A stretch of 64,000 nt of DNA from Chloroflexota bacterium (GTDB lineage: Bacteria > Chloroflexota > UBA11872), in assembly GCA_022821905.1 (NCBI GenBank), contig JAJECS010000031.1:1-64000 (forward strand), in the 5' to 3' direction. Below the pieces are notes generated by a model. That model saw nothing but the letters and a program-made list of their open reading frames with translations. It did not search any database and was not told the origin of the DNA. Every line of letters begins with the position of its first letter. Position 1 is the first letter of the stretch. Positions 39,991 to 50,060 of this stretch are shown piece by piece. The position numbers and the translations under genes were made by a program.

Positions 39991-41262
39991 ATGGCCGGAT
40001 CGGATAGCACCTTCGAGATCGCTGACGCCGGGCTTGCCGGCCTCGGCGTCCGCCGCGTCCAGTGGGCCGATCAGTCCATGCCGGTGCTGGCGAGCATCCG
40101 CGAACGCTTCGCGCGCGAGCGGCCGCTGGACGGACTGCGCGTGGGCGCCTGCCAGCACGTCACGACCGAAACCGCCAACCTGATGCGCACCTTGCAGGCG
40201 GGCGGCGCCGACGTGGCGCTGTGCGCGTCGAACCCCCTGAGCACCCAGGACGACGTCGCCGCGGCCCTCGTCCAGGAGTACGGCGCCGCCACCTACGCCA
40301 TCAATGGCGAAGATTCCGAGGTCTACTACGACCACATCGAATCGGTGCTGAACACGCGCCCGCATCTCACGATCGACGACGGCGCCGACTTGGTCTCGAC
40401 CCTGCACACGGACCGCACGGACGTCATGGGCGACGTGCTGGGCGGCACCGAGGAGACCACCACCGGCGTCATTCGACTGCGGGCCATGGCCGAGCAGGGC
40501 GTGCTGAAATACCCCATCGTAGCCGTCAACGAGGCCATGACCAAGCACATGTTCGACAACCGCTACGGCACCGGGCAGTCCACCATCGACGGCCTCGTGC
40601 GCGCCACCAACATCCTCCTGGCCGGGCGCAATGTCGTGGTCGGCGGCTACGGCTGGTGCGGGCGCGGTCTGGCGAGCCGCGCGGCCGGCATGGGCGCCCA
40701 CGTGATCGTCACCGAGGTCGACCCCGTCCGCGCGCTGGAAGCGCTCATGGACGGCTTCCGCGTCATGCCGATGCAGGAGGCGGCGTCGGTGGGACACGTG
40801 TTCGTGACCGTCACCGGCGACAAGCACGTGATCGACCGTCCCCACTTCGAGGCCATGCCCGACGGGGCGATCCTGGCCAACTCGGGGCACTTCGACATCG
40901 AGATCAACATCGAGGCGCTGGAAGACATGGCCGTGGAAGTCGATGAAGCTCGGCCCTACGTCGACGAGTATCGACTGGCCGACGGCCGCCGCATCTTCCT
41001 GCTGGCCCAGGGGCGGCTCATCAACCTGGCGGCCGCCGAGGGGCACCCGGCCAGCGTGATGGACATGAGCTTTGCCAACCAGGCGCTGGCGATCGAGTAC
41101 CTGGCGTCCAACGCCGGCGACCTCGCGCCCGACGTGTACGACGTGTCGGCGGACATCGACCGCCGCGTCGCCACGCTGAAGCTGGAGGCGATGGGCGTGG
41201 CCATCGACACGCTGACCGAGGAGCAGGCGGCCTACCTGTCCGGCTGGCAGGAAGGGACCTAA
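39991..41262 (+). CDS. ahcY: Adenosylhomocysteinase
   Basis: AhcY hydrolyses S-adenosylhomocysteine to adenosine and homocysteine, relieving inhibition of SAM methyltransferases. The 423-residue NAD-dependent enzyme shows [39 protein letters not shown] (about 48-87), the [13 protein letters not shown] (about 150-162), the NAD loop [21 protein letters not shown] (about 214-234) and [13 protein letters not shown] 39991 with AAGGAG seven bases upstream. Follows the PfkB gene and is part of a methyl-cycle operon; a 182-bp gap with a hairpin separates metK. Confidence 0.96.
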   Translation: MAGSDSTFEIADAGLAGLGVRRVQWADQSMPVLASIRERFARERPLDGLRVGACQHVTTETANLMRTLQAGGADVALCASNPLSTQDDVAAALVQEYGAATYAINGEDSEVYYDHIESVLNTRPHLTIDDGADLVSTLHTDRTDVMGDVLGGTEETTTGVIRLRAMAEQGVLKYPIVAVNEAMTKHMFDNRYGTGQSTIDGLVRATNILLAGRNVVVGGYGWCGRGLASRAAGMGAHVIVTEVDPVRALEALMDGFRVMPMQEAASVGHVFVTVTGDKHVIDRPHFEAMPDGAILANSGHFDIEINIEALEDMAVEVDEARPYVDEYRLADGRRIFLLAQGRLINLAAAEGHPASVMDMSFANQALAIEYLASNAGDLAPDVYDVSADIDRRVATLKLEAMGVAIDTLTEEQAAYLSGWQEGT

Positions 41263-41304
41263 CCGATCAGCCCGCGTCATGTCCGCCCCTGCCGTCATCC
41301 CTCC

Positions 41305-41331
41305 CGTCATTCCCGCGAAGGCGGGAATCCA
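41305..41331. repeat. Dispersed palindromic repeat, family B
   Basis: CGTCATTCCCGCGAAGGCGGGAATCC is a typical copy upstream of metK. Confidence 0.8.
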
Positions 41332-41357
41332 CGCTCCATGCCACCTGGCGCTGCGCC

Positions 41358-41384
41358 GGTGAGACCGGGGTCGTCCCCCTCACC
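41358..41384 (+). promoter_or_regulatory. Hairpin in the metK leader
   Basis: GGTGAG-ACC-GGGG-TCGT-CCCC-CTCACC forms a two-segment stem. It lies about 60 bases before the metK start and could modulate expression. Confidence 0.35.
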
Positions 41385-41444
41385 GCGCGGACATATGGCG
41401 CTTCGACCACAGACACTCACGTCACGCAATCGGGGGAGAGCAGC

Positions 41445-42656
41445 TTGAGCAATACGTTCATGCAGGCGCCGCGCCTGCTGTTCACGTCGGAGTCGGTGAC
41501 CGAGGGCCATCCGGACAAGCTCTGCGACCAGGTGTCGGACGCCGTTCTGGACGCCTTCCTGGCCGGCGATCCCGAAAGCCGGGTGGCGTGCGAGGCGGCC
41601 ACGACCACGGGCCTGGTGCTGGTGCTCGGCGAAATCACCTCCAAGGCCCCCGTCGACGTGCGCCGCGTCGTCCGCGACACCGTGCGCGAGATCGGCTATA
41701 CGGCCTCCGAGTTTGGGTTCGACGGCGAGACCTGCGGCGTGACGGTGGCCCTCAACGAGCAGTCGGCCGATATCAAGCAAGGCGTGGACGAGGCGCTCGA
41801 GGTGCGGGCCCTGGGCGGCGACTACGACGACGTCGAGGCATTGGGCGCGGGCGACCAGGGCATGATGTTCGGCTTTGCCTGCGACGAGACGCCGGAGCTG
41901 ATGCCGGCGCCGATTGCGCTGGCGCATCGCGCCGCGCGGCGGCTGGCCCAGGTTCGGAAGGACGGCACGCTGGACTGGCTGCGGCCCGACGGCAAGTCGC
42001 AGGTCACGGTTGAGTACCGTCACGGACGGCCCGCGCGGGTCGACAACGTGGTCATCGCGACGCAGCACGATCCCGACATCGACAACGACGCCATCGCCCG
42101 CGCCATCGAGGAAACCGTGATCCGCGAGGCGATCCCCGGCGACCTGCTCGACGCCGATACCGGCGTCATCGTCAACGGCACCGGGCGCTTCGTGGTGGGC
42201 GGGCCGATGGGCGACGCGGGCCTCACCGGACGCAAGATCATCGTGGACACCTACGGCGGCATGGCCCGCCACGGGGGCGGCGCCTTTTCCGGCAAGGACC
42301 CGACGAAAGTCGACCGCTCGGCGAACTACGCGCTGCGCTGGATCGCCAAGAACGTCGTCGCCGCCGGCCTGGCGACGCGCTTCGAGGTGCAGGCGGCCTA
42401 CGTGATCGGCAAGGCCGAGCCGCTGTCGCTCAACATCGAGACCTACGGCACCGGCACGGCGCCCGACGACCGCATCGAGGCGGCCATCCGCGACACCTTC
42501 GACCTCCGGCCCGGCGCCATCATCCGCGACCTCGACCTGCGCCGCCCGCTCTATCGCCAGGTCGCCGCCTACGGACACTTCGGCCGCGACGACCTGGCCG
42601 ACATTCCCTGGGAGCAAACCAACCGCGCCGCCGAGTTGGCCCGTTTGGCCCGATAA
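41445..42656 (+). CDS. metK: S-adenosylmethionine synthetase
   Basis: MetK makes SAM from methionine and ATP. The 403-residue protein shows [22 protein letters not shown] (13-34), a complete first domain with [22 protein letters not shown] (ATP binding), and the P-loop-like [21 protein letters not shown] plus [20 protein letters not shown]-type motif. The TTG at 41445 is supported by GGGGGAG five bases upstream. Last in the methionine cluster: with mtnA, mtnP, kinase and ahcY it forms salvage plus methyl cycle, linking SAM-derived MTA and SAH recovery. Confidence 0.96.
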   Translation: MSNTFMQAPRLLFTSESVTEGHPDKLCDQVSDAVLDAFLAGDPESRVACEAATTTGLVLVLGEITSKAPVDVRRVVRDTVREIGYTASEFGFDGETCGVTVALNEQSADIKQGVDEALEVRALGGDYDDVEALGAGDQGMMFGFACDETPELMPAPIALAHRAARRLAQVRKDGTLDWLRPDGKSQVTVEYRHGRPARVDNVVIATQHDPDIDNDAIARAIEETVIREAIPGDLLDADTGVIVNGTGRFVVGGPMGDAGLTGRKIIVDTYGGMARHGGGAFSGKDPTKVDRSANYALRWIAKNVVAAGLATRFEVQAAYVIGKAEPLSLNIETYGTGTAPDDRIEAAIRDTFDLRPGAIIRDLDLRRPLYRQVAAYGHFGRDDLADIPWEQTNRAAELARLAR

Positions 42657-42764
42657 CAGCCGCATCTCGTGGAGCACGCCGCGCTGCCACGTGCGGCGGG
42701 TCCGGACGGATGCGTTGTTCGCCTACACCCTCGACCCATAGCAAGAGATGAAATTGGGGCCGAT

Positions 42765-43211
42765 CTACTCGCCGCGTGGCGGTGTGCCGCCGGCTTCCCC
42801 CTGGCCTCGTCGAAACACCAGCCACGTCACGCTGGTTGAGATGGCCGCGGTGATGAGCGCGCCCAGCAGCGCCCAGCCGAAGCTCTCCACGTAGATCGGC
42901 GGAATGATCTGGCCGGCCAGCCAGAACATGAACGCGCCCACCACGAAATGCCCAAACCCCAGCGTCAGGACCATGAAGCAGCAGGTGAGCGGCAGCGTGG
43001 CCAGGTACATCAGCGGACGCACATAGACGTTCAGCGCCGCCAGCACCGCGGAAAACGCCGCCGCCGTCGCCCAGTACATCAGCGAGCCGGTCTCCGGCAG
43101 CCGGACGTAGGGATCCAGCAGCAGCGCCGTCAGCAGCACGCCCAGAAAGGCGCCGGCCCAGTGCACCGCGAACTGGTGAACCGTGCGCTCGAAGTTCCAG
43201 CGCACCCGCAC
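42765..43211 (-). CDS. Small four-TM membrane protein (phage-holin-IV-like)
   Basis: The 148-residue integral membrane protein has four hydrophobic helices (about 17-36, 44-66, 69-105 and 113-136) and a PLMYLATLPLTCCFMVLTLG segment typical of the mycobacterial 4-TM phage-holin superfamily IV. Function in chromosomal copies is unknown. GTG 43211 is chosen 14 bases after the upstream qor-like stop, so expression is probably coupled. A second GTG at 43205 is possible. Confidence 0.72.
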   Translation of the reverse strand: MRVRWNFERTVHQFAVHWAGAFLGVLLTALLLDPYVRLPETGSLMYWATAAAFSAVLAALNVYVRPLMYLATLPLTCCFMVLTLGFGHFVVGAFMFWLAGQIIPPIYVESFGWALLGALITAAISTSVTWLVFRRGQGEAGGTPPRGE

Positions 43212-43225
43212 CGGCGGTTGGCCGT

Positions 43226-44239
43226 TTACGACGCCGCCACCGTGGGCTCGGCCACCTTCACCAGCGCCTTGCCGACGTTCGCGCCCGTGAACAGGCCCAG
43301 AAAGGCCGCCGGGGCGTTTTCCAGTCCCTCGACGATGTCCTCCCGGTACTTGAGACGTCCCGCGTCGATCCAGCCCGCCAGCTCGCGCAAGGCCGGGTCC
43401 TGCCGGTCGAAATAGTCGTTGGCGAAGAAGCCCTCCATCCGGGCGCACGCGAGGGCCAGCGGCACCGAATGCCGCGGCACCACCTCCGGCTCCTCGAGGT
43501 TGTATTGCGATATGAAGCCGCACAGCACCACCCGGGCGTACATGCGCAGGTGCTGCAACACCATGTCGAGGATGCGGCCGCCGACGTTGTCGAAGTACAC
43601 GTCCACGCCGTCGGGACAGGCGCGTTTGAGGGCGGTCGACAGGTCGTCGGCGCGGTAGTTGATCGCCGCGTCGAAGCCGAGGTCCTGCGTGAGGTGGTGG
43701 CACTTGGCCTCCGTGCCGGCAATGCCCACCGCGCGGCAGCCCTTGATGGCGGCAATCTGGCCCACGGCGGAGCCGACGGCCCCGGCGGCGCCCGACACCA
43801 GCACGGTCTCGCCCGGTCGCGGCCGGCCGACCTCCAGCAGGCCGAAATACGCCGTGAGCCCCGGCATGCCCAGGATGCCGACACCGGTCTGGATCGGCGC
43901 GATTGTCGGATCGATGACGCGCAGCTGGTCGGCCGCGATGGCGCCGTAGGCCTGCCACCCGATGCGTCCCACCACGATCTGCCCCACGGCGACGGCGGGA
44001 GACCTCGTCGCCGCGACCTCGCCCACGACCTCGGCGGTGACGACCTCGCCGACATTGGTCCGGTCCCCGCGTATGGCCCAGCGCATGTAGGGGTCCACCG
44101 AGAGCCACAGCGTGCGCACCAGCGCCTCGCCGTCGCCCGGCTCGGGAATGGGCGTCTCTTCCAGCCGAAAGTTCTCGGCTGTCGGCATGCCATGGGGCCG
44201 GCTGGCGAGGACGAGGCGCCGATTAGTGGGTTCAGTCAT
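43226..44239 (-). CDS. NADP-dependent medium-chain dehydrogenase/reductase (LTB4DH-like)
   Basis: The 337-residue zinc-independent MDR enzyme shows the NADP-binding GAAGAVGSAVGQIAAIKGCRA (about 153-173) and DVYFDNVGGRILD, typical of leukotriene B4 12-hydroxydehydrogenase/2-alkenal reductases. It likely reduces alpha-beta unsaturated carbonyls. Catalytic zinc cysteines are absent. The start ATG 44239 begins MTEPTNRRLVLAS. It ends 14 bp before the small membrane protein gene. Confidence 0.86.
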   Translation of the reverse strand: MTEPTNRRLVLASRPHGMPTAENFRLEETPIPEPGDGEALVRTLWLSVDPYMRWAIRGDRTNVGEVVTAEVVGEVAATRSPAVAVGQIVVGRIGWQAYGAIAADQLRVIDPTIAPIQTGVGILGMPGLTAYFGLLEVGRPRPGETVLVSGAAGAVGSAVGQIAAIKGCRAVGIAGTEAKCHHLTQDLGFDAAINYRADDLSTALKRACPDGVDVYFDNVGGRILDMVLQHLRMYARVVLCGFISQYNLEEPEVVPRHSVPLALACARMEGFFANDYFDRQDPALRELAGWIDAGRLKYREDIVEGLENAPAAFLGLFTGANVGKALVKVAEPTVAAS

Positions 44240-44389
44240 GGGCGTCTGCACTCGGCGCGGGGGTGCCATGGTACCCACGGTGCGTCGGCGAATTGCATAG
44301 AATCTGCATGAGCGCTGCACACGCGCTCAATCGGCCGACGAATAGCATCCAATGGGCTGGTGCGATCGCCGTACCCAGGGAGGACCATT

Positions 44390-45088
44390 GTGAGCGGAAC
44401 GCTGCGCGTGGCGAACGGGAGCCCCGCGGCGGCGGCAACCAGGCCGTCTCACGGGCGCCTGCTGCTGCGTGACGCGGAGCCGGGCGACCGACGCCCCGCG
44501 GGTGTGCTGCTGCGCGAGGCGCTGACCCCGCAGCTCGCCGATGCCGTGTTTGGCCTGGGCTCTCCCGGCGCCTCGCGATACCTCGAGCGGCTGTTTCAGC
44601 GACCCGGCACCCTGTGGAGCTACGACATCACCACGCTGGCCGAGCTCGACGGCGAGGTCGTGGGCCTGGTGTCGCACGCGCCGTGGGCGGTGCTCGCCGA
44701 GCGGCGCCGGTCGACCCTGTGGGGATATTGGCGCGCCTACGGGCTTCGCGGCCTGCTGAAGCTGATACCTCGCATCCGTGCCCTGATGCGCGCCAGCCCG
44801 GCCGTGCCGCCGGACCATTGGTTCATTCCCTGCCTGGCCGTGGCGCCCGAGCACCGGGGCAATGGCGTCGCGCACGCCCTGTTGCAGACGGTGTACCGGC
44901 ATGCCGAGGCCCACGCCCCGGCGTGCAGCCTCTACGTGCCGACGAGCAACGGAACCGCACGCGAGTTCTACGACCGCGCGGGCTACGTGGAGCGAGGGGG
45001 CGCGGACTCGGAGTTGCTCCACCGCCTCGCCGGCGTGAGTGGACGAGTCCGATTCGAGCGGACGCTCACCGCCGGCCGATCCACCTGA
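44390..45088 (+). CDS. GNAT-family N-acetyltransferase
   Basis: The 232-residue protein has a GNAT core in its C-terminal half: WFIPCLAVAPEHRGNGVAHALLQTVYR (about 144-170) with the R/Q-x-x-G-x-G/A acetyl-CoA loop, and ARRFYDRAGY-like SNGTAREFYDRAGY. The N-terminal half has a diverged helical sequence. Substrate unknown. GTG 44390 has GGGAGGA five bases upstream. It diverges from the MDR enzyme gene across 150 bp. Confidence 0.8.
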   Translation: MSGTLRVANGSPAAAATRPSHGRLLLRDAEPGDRRPAGVLLREALTPQLADAVFGLGSPGASRYLERLFQRPGTLWSYDITTLAELDGEVVGLVSHAPWAVLAERRRSTLWGYWRAYGLRGLLKLIPRIRALMRASPAVPPDHWFIPCLAVAPEHRGNGVAHALLQTVYRHAEAHAPACSLYVPTSNGTAREFYDRAGYVERGGADSELLHRLAGVSGRVRFERTLTAGRST

Positions 45089-45142
45089 CGCCGCCTCCGC
45101 CAGCCTGGCCGGTCGTGCCGCCCGCCGGGCGGCGTGGCGCAC

Positions 45143-45391
45143 CTAGCGCCCGCGTGTTGCAGGACGCCAGGCCATCTTCATGTAGCGGTCGCCCTGCTCG
45201 AGCTCGTCCAGCAGTTGCGCCAGCCGCCGCCGCTTGGTCGGCTCCCGCTTCGCCCGGTCGATCCAGCCGAGGTAGTCGTTCCGCTGATAGGGCGGCCGCT
45301 GTCGGTAGGCCTCCATCAGGCCCCGTTCGAGCAACGCGCGCTCCACGAACTCCGGCATTGGGTTGAGGGGTCGCTTCAGTGGCAAGGTCAC
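45143..45391 (-). CDS. YdeI/OmdA-like small protein
   Basis: This 82-residue protein resembles the C-terminal OmdA/YdeI (bacteriocin-protection) domain: YQRNDYLGWIDRAKREPTKRRRLAQLLDELEQGDRYMKMAWRP (34-76) has the HR..YL.WI..AK...TR.RRI...L..L..G pattern. Only this part is present, so it is smaller than full YdeI. GTG 45391 is the start; ATG 45358 is an alternative. The role in peptide resistance is known only for E. coli YdeI. Confidence 0.65.
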   Translation of the reverse strand: MTLPLKRPLNPMPEFVERALLERGLMEAYRQRPPYQRNDYLGWIDRAKREPTKRRRLAQLLDELEQGDRYMKMAWRPATRGR

Positions 45392-45694
45392 CGCTGGCGC
45401 GCCGTGGTGCGATTGGAGACGAATGATACGCCGCGCTTTGCCTGGAGGAGGGGCCTCGCCAAGTGGTCTTCGCTCTCGGCCCTGTCCATTCCCTCCGCCT
45501 GGAGAGGCGGGCCAGCGCCTACCCCCGTCTCAGACCGGGGTGAGGTCAACGCGCAGCGGCGGAGCCGCCGCCCCACGGCGGCTTGGGAAAACCGCCGGAG
45601 TCCTGTACGATGCCCGACCCTGGCAGCGGGAGGCGCCAGTGTCGACGGCGTCTCTCCGCGCGCGGAAATCCGGCCCCGGCAGCGGGAGGCGCCT
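45392..45694. other. 303-bp region upstream of the polysaccharide deacetylase gene
   Basis: No gene is supported. A direct repeat GGCAGCGGGAGGCGCC occurs at 45622-45637 and 45678-45693; the second copy supplies the ribosome binding site of the deacetylase gene. Nothing else is distinctive. Confidence 0.5.
45622..45693. repeat. Direct repeat covering the deacetylase ribosome-binding site
   Basis: GGCAGCGGGAGGCGCC is present at 45622-45637 and again at 45678-45693, each followed by an (A/T)GTG. The first copy is followed by an AGTGTCG and the second by TGTGAGC, the real start. This looks like a local tandem duplication. Confidence 0.7.
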
Positions 45695-47122
45695 GTGAGC
45701 ACGGCTCGTCGTTCCTTGGCGCCGCTCCCTGTCGACCCGCCGCGGCTCCATCGACGGCAGATATTTCGCCTGGGCGCGGGGGCCGTGCTCGGCGGCGCGC
45801 TGAGCGTGGGGCCGGCCAAGCTGGTTGCCCAGGAGCGGAACCCATGGCTGGTCTTCGTGTCGGAGCACCGCGCCGACCTCGGGTTTGTCGTGGAAGATAG
45901 TCGCCAGGGCCAATTCGTATCGACCTACGCGGCGCTCGGCGGCAGCGCGGTCGCGGGCGCGGCCATCAGCACGCGGTTTCGGAATGGGCCACCCGGATCG
46001 CTCTACCAGGTATTCGAGCGGCTCGTCCTGCAAGTGTCGCCGGCCACGCGCACCATCCGGCCGGCGCCGCTGCTCGCGATGGCGAGCGAGCGCGGCTTCG
46101 ACGCATACCTCGAGGCCGAGCACGGGATCCCGCCGGCGAGCGCCGGGCGCGCGGCTGCAAATCTGGGGATCACCGGCAAGTTTGCGGACGCCTACCACGC
46201 CTTCGGCAACTGGCCGGTCTTGGGCGCGCCGGCGACGCCGCCGGTGCGCGCGCGGGGCGTGACCTTGCAACGCTTCGACAATGCCGTGATCGCCCTGTCC
46301 GAGGAAGGCGGAGCCGAGCGCGCCGAGCTGGTCCCCACGCCGCTCTACCTCCAGGCAGCGGGCTACTTCCTCGAATCCCCATTTCTGCCACGCTCCCTTC
46401 CCGTGTATCCAATGGAGGCGCCGCCGGTGATCCGCCGCGGCGATCCGACGCAGCCATATGTGTTCGTCACGGTTGACGACTGCTGGGACCCGAAATTGAC
46501 GGCGCGCTGCCTGGACATTGCACGGGACGAGCGGATCAAGATCACCTTCTTCCCCGTCGGCACGCAGCTCCAGCGGACCCCGGCGCTCTGGCGCCGCGCG
46601 ATCATTGAGGGACATTCGATCGAAAACCACACCCACTTGCATCTGCCATTGCCCGAGTTGACCGACAACCGCATTCGCTGGGAGCTGCACGAGGCCAGCC
46701 GTCAACTCAATGCCGCGCTTGGCTACGACTACCGCCAACGGTTCCTGCGGCCGCCGCACGGCGCGGGCTTTCCCGGTGACCGCGGACGGCTGCTGCGAAT
46801 CACCCAGTCGGCCGGGCTTCACGTTGCCATGTGGACCGCCGATTCCCAGGGCTGGCTCCGTCCCCGGGACACGAGCGTCGGCGCCCAGGATTTTGTCCTC
46901 GGTAATCTGTCCGACGATTTAACGCCTGGATCGATTCTGCTGCTGCATGCCCTGGAAAGCGACATGGCCGCCTTGCCGCGGCTCGCGCGCGAAATCCACA
47001 GCGCCGGCCTTCAAAGCGTGAATTTGCGTGACCAGCTGCATCTGCCCGGCCAGGAAATCGAAAGCCGCGATCCGTCGTCGACCTGCCCGGAAACCCTCCC
47101 CGATGCCAAGGAGTGGTGCTGA
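45695..47122 (+). CDS. Tat-exported polysaccharide deacetylase (NodB domain)
   Basis: The 475-residue protein begins with a Tat-like signal: HRRQIFRLGAGAVLGGALSV (about 20-39) with twin Arg. A long N-terminal region (50-240) of unknown function precedes a carbohydrate esterase 4 (NodB) domain. Its metal motifs are VTVDDCWD (motif 1; about 257-264), HSIENHTHLH (motif 2), RFLRPPHGAG (motif 3), MWTADSQGW (motif 4) and ILLLHA (motif 5). It removes acetyl groups from extracellular polysaccharide or peptidoglycan. GTG 45695 has GGGAGG five bases upstream. Confidence 0.85.
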   Translation: MSTARRSLAPLPVDPPRLHRRQIFRLGAGAVLGGALSVGPAKLVAQERNPWLVFVSEHRADLGFVVEDSRQGQFVSTYAALGGSAVAGAAISTRFRNGPPGSLYQVFERLVLQVSPATRTIRPAPLLAMASERGFDAYLEAEHGIPPASAGRAAANLGITGKFADAYHAFGNWPVLGAPATPPVRARGVTLQRFDNAVIALSEEGGAERAELVPTPLYLQAAGYFLESPFLPRSLPVYPMEAPPVIRRGDPTQPYVFVTVDDCWDPKLTARCLDIARDERIKITFFPVGTQLQRTPALWRRAIIEGHSIENHTHLHLPLPELTDNRIRWELHEASRQLNAALGYDYRQRFLRPPHGAGFPGDRGRLLRITQSAGLHVAMWTADSQGWLRPRDTSVGAQDFVLGNLSDDLTPGSILLLHALESDMAALPRLAREIHSAGLQSVNLRDQLHLPGQEIESRDPSSTCPETLPDAKEWC

Positions 47123-47181
47123 ATGGTCAGCGCAGGGCCGAAGCGACCGCTAACTGACGGCTAGCACGCGCGACCGGGCCG
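47123..47181. other. Convergent intergenic region
   Basis: Fifty-nine bases between the deacetylase and copA ends. TGACGG (47154-47159) pairs with CCGTCA around an intervening 14-base segment, a weak hairpin without a T-run. It may serve as terminator. Confidence 0.3.
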
Positions 47182-49656
47182 TCAATGGCCGCCCGCGCGG
47201 AACCGCCGCAGCCGCAGCGAGTTGCCCACCACCGACAGCGACTCCAGGGCCATCGCCAGCGCCGCCAGCATCGGGTCGAGCTGCACGCCCAGCACGGGGA
47301 AGAACGCGCCGGCGGCTAGCGGAATGACCAGGATGTTGTAGCCAAACGCCAACGCCAGGTTCTCCTTGATGGTGCGCACCGTGCGACGGCTCAGGCGCAC
47401 GGCCGTGAGCACGCCGTGCAGGTCGCTGCGCACCAGGGTGACGTCTCCCGCCGCCATGGCAATGTCGGCGCCGGCGCCCATGGCGATCCCCAGGTCGGCT
47501 TGGGCCAGCGCGGGGGCGTCGTTGATGCCGTCGCCCGCCATCACCACCCTCGCGCCCCGCGCTTGCAGCTCGCGCACGACGGCCGCCTTGTCGCCGGGAC
47601 GCACGCGCGCGCGGACCTCGTCGATCCCCACCGCGCGCGCCACGGCCTGCGCCGTTTCCGGCCGGTCCCCGGTGAGCATCACCACGCGCAGCCCTCCACG
47701 GCGAAGCGCGGCCACCGTGTCGGCTGCCTCGGGCCGCACCGTGTCGGCCACCGCCAGCACCCCGGCAAGCTGCCCGTCGATCGCGGCGTACAGCGGGGTG
47801 CGGCCCTGCGCCGCCAGCCTCGCGGCGTCGGCTTCGTCGGAGTCCACCGACGCGCCAGCCTGCGCCAGCAGCTCCGCCGTGCCGACGATGACCGACCGAC
47901 CCTCCACGACGGCCTCCACGCCGCCGCCGGTCACCGAGGTAAACGCCGTGGCGTGCGGCGCCACGATGCCCCGAGCCTGCGCGCCGCGCACGATGGCCCG
48001 GCCAAGCGGGTGCTCGGAGTCGACCTCGGCGGCCGCCGCGAGCCGCAATAGCTCGGACGGCGGGACGCCGTTGTGGGAGATCACGTCGACCAGCTCCGGC
48101 TCGCCCAGGGTCAGCGTGCCGGTCTTGTCCAGCAGCACCGTGTCGATCGTGCCGGCCGCTTCGAGCGCCTCGCCGCTGCGGATCAGCACCCCGTGCTCGG
48201 CGCCCCGGCCGGTCCCCACCATGATGGCCAGGGGCGTGGCCAGGCCGAGCGCGCAGGGGCAGGCGACCACCAGCACCGCCACGAAGCTCACCAGCGCGTG
48301 AGCCGCCTTGGGCTCGGGACCGACCGCTGCCCAAACCGTCAACGTGGCCAGCGCGATCAGGATCACCGCGGGCACGAACCGCCCGGCCACGCGATCCGCC
48401 AGCCGCTGCAGCGGCGCCTTGGTGGTTTGGGCCTGCTCGACCAGACGCACGATCTGCGCCAACACGGACTCGCGATCCACCGCCGTCGTGCGAATGCGCA
48501 GACGCCCCGTGGTGTTGACCGTGGCCCCGACCACCTGGTCGCCCGCGGCCTTCTCCACCGGCACGCTCTCGCCTGTGATGATTGATTCGTCGACCGCCGA
48601 CGCGCCGTCCAACACCTCGCCGTCGACCGGGATCTTGGCGCCCGGCGACACGTGGACGATGTCGCCGACCTGCACGCTGTCCAACGGAACCTCGGCGCGC
48701 TCGCCATCGCGCTCGACCAGCGCCGTCGCCGGTCGCAAGTTCATGAGGCGCTCGATCGCGACCGAGGCCTGACCCTTGGCCCGCGCCTCGATCCAGCGTC
48801 CGAGCAGCACCAGGCCGATGATGATCATGGCCGTGTCGTAGTGATGCATGGCCGCGCTGTCCGCCAGCAGCGAAGGCCACAGCGTGAACACCAGGCTGGA
48901 TCCATAGGCCGCGCTGGTGCCCACGGCGATCAGGGTGTTCATGTCGGCGCCGCGGCGCCGCAAGGCCTTCCACGTGCCCCGATAGAAGCGCCACCCGAGC
49001 ACGAACTGCACCGGCGTCGCCAGCGCCAGCTGCACGACCGGATTCGCGAAAACCTCGGGCCGCCAGAGCCCGGGGATGTAGGTCGCGCCCGCCCACAGCA
49101 CCAGCAGGCCCAGGCTCACGGCCGCGGCGGCCTGCCAGCCCAGGACACGCTGCTCGCGGCGCCGCGTGGCGCGCCAGGAGACGCCCTCCTCCTGATCGGC
49201 GGCCGATGCGGCCGCCGGTGCGACCACTCGGAATCCCGCCGTCTCGACCGCGGCGCCGAGGTCGCTCCGCGGCGCCATGCCCCGGATCGCGCGCACCTGC
49301 GCGCGGCCGCTGGCGAAGTTGACCGAGGCCTCGAGCACCCCGGGCACGGCCCGCAATGCACGTTCGACGCCGGGCACGCACGAGGCGCAGTCCATCCCCG
49401 CAATCTGGAGTCCGGTCTCGCTGGTCGGCACCCCGTAGCCCGCCGCCTCAACGGCCGCCGCGAGCGCCAGGGCGTCCGTGCGGGCCGGATCGAACTCCGC
49501 CGTGGCAGATTCCGCCGCGAGATTGACCGCCGCCGCCGCGACCCCGTCGACGCCCGACAACACCTCCTCGACGCGTCCGACGCACGCGGCGCAGGACATC
49601 CCGTCAATCCGAAACGTGACCGCGGTCGTCTCGCGCGCGGGCGCGGCGGTGGTCAC
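47182..49656 (-). CDS. copA: Copper-exporting P1B-type ATPase
   Basis: The 824-residue protein exports Cu(I) across the inner membrane. Two N-terminal HMA domains have MSCAAC (20-25) and GMDCASC (87-93). The membrane part carries the copper-transport CPC (466-468). Cytoplasmic motifs are TGES (361-364), DKTGT (510-514) and the nucleotide-binding SEHPLG near 555. Its GTG 49656 start overlaps csoR by four bases (GTGA), so it is coupled to the copper sensor. CopA is 2475 bp and complete. Confidence 0.95.
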   Translation of the reverse strand: MTTAAPARETTAVTFRIDGMSCAACVGRVEEVLSGVDGVAAAAVNLAAESATAEFDPARTDALALAAAVEAAGYGVPTSETGLQIAGMDCASCVPGVERALRAVPGVLEASVNFASGRAQVRAIRGMAPRSDLGAAVETAGFRVVAPAAASAADQEEGVSWRATRRREQRVLGWQAAAAVSLGLLVLWAGATYIPGLWRPEVFANPVVQLALATPVQFVLGWRFYRGTWKALRRRGADMNTLIAVGTSAAYGSSLVFTLWPSLLADSAAMHHYDTAMIIIGLVLLGRWIEARAKGQASVAIERLMNLRPATALVERDGERAEVPLDSVQVGDIVHVSPGAKIPVDGEVLDGASAVDESIITGESVPVEKAAGDQVVGATVNTTGRLRIRTTAVDRESVLAQIVRLVEQAQTTKAPLQRLADRVAGRFVPAVILIALATLTVWAAVGPEPKAAHALVSFVAVLVVACPCALGLATPLAIMVGTGRGAEHGVLIRSGEALEAAGTIDTVLLDKTGTLTLGEPELVDVISHNGVPPSELLRLAAAAEVDSEHPLGRAIVRGAQARGIVAPHATAFTSVTGGGVEAVVEGRSVIVGTAELLAQAGASVDSDEADAARLAAQGRTPLYAAIDGQLAGVLAVADTVRPEAADTVAALRRGGLRVVMLTGDRPETAQAVARAVGIDEVRARVRPGDKAAVVRELQARGARVVMAGDGINDAPALAQADLGIAMGAGADIAMAAGDVTLVRSDLHGVLTAVRLSRRTVRTIKENLALAFGYNILVIPLAAGAFFPVLGVQLDPMLAALAMALESLSVVGNSLRLRRFRAGGH

Positions 49657-50024
49657 GCCGAGTCCGCCGCCGCCGGCTGCGGGATCGCTCCGGCGTCGTC
49701 GAGCGCCTCGGCGACGCTCTCCAAGACGTCGCCCGTCGACGCGACCCGGCGCAGGTGGCCCGTTCCCTTCATGACTTCGAGCAGCTCGCGGATCACGCGT
49801 TCGCGCTCTCCGGGGTCGTCGCTCCGGATGGCGGCGGCGACGCAGGTCTGGAGGTGACGTTCGAGGATCGCGGCGTTAACCTTCTCGATGGCGCCCTGAA
49901 TCGCCAGCGTCTGCTTGAGAATGTCCGTGCAGTAGGCCTCGTCCGCAATCATGCGCTCGACGCCGCGCGCGTGCCCCTCGATTGACCTCCAGCGATTGAC
50001 CAGCCGGCGCGTCGCCTCGTCCAT
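49653..50024 (-). CDS. csoR: Copper-sensing transcriptional repressor CsoR
   Basis: The 123-residue all-alpha CsoR/RcnR protein (DUF156) has the Cu(I) ligands Cys32, His57 and Cys61 (YCTDIL and ERHLQTC), the C-H-C set of CsoR. It releases its operator when it binds copper, derepressing copA. ATG 50024 ([10 protein letters not shown]) is used; the longer frame overlaps the operator. It overlaps copA by four bases. Confidence 0.93.
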   Translation of the reverse strand: MDEATRRLVNRWRSIEGHARGVERMIADEAYCTDILKQTLAIQGAIEKVNAAILERHLQTCVAAAIRSDDPGERERVIRELLEVMKGTGHLRRVASTGDVLESVAEALDDAGAIPQPAAADSA

Positions 50025-50038
50025 GGATTCACTCGTTC

Positions 50039-50060
50039 TACCCCACCCCACCTGGGGTGC
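50039..50060. promoter_or_regulatory. CsoR operator-like palindrome
   Basis: ACCCCA-CC-TGGGGT (50045-50058) is a perfect inverted repeat within TACCCCACCCCACCTGGGGTG. The G/C-tract dyad resembles known CsoR operators. It lies 15-35 bases upstream of csoR, where it would block the promoter. Confidence 0.7.

Larger units (their letters stand above)
41263..41444. other. ahcY-metK intergenic region with hairpin
   Basis: The 182-bp gap has a family B repeat (41305-41331) and a hairpin at 41358-41384: GGTGAG pairs with CTCACC and, after an ACC bulge, GGGG pairs with CCCC around TCGT. This could be a leader structure for metK; it does not match a SAM riboswitch that I can recognise. Confidence 0.45.

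Noticed and set aside
41263-41444. SAM-I or SAM-II riboswitch upstream of metK
   Set aside because: The hairpin does not show the conserved core or pseudoknot of known SAM aptamers.
47150-49381. 743-residue frame overlapping copA
   Set aside because: A frame-shifted shadow rich in Arg/Gly/Ala; the copA frame has HMA, CPC, DKTGT motifs.
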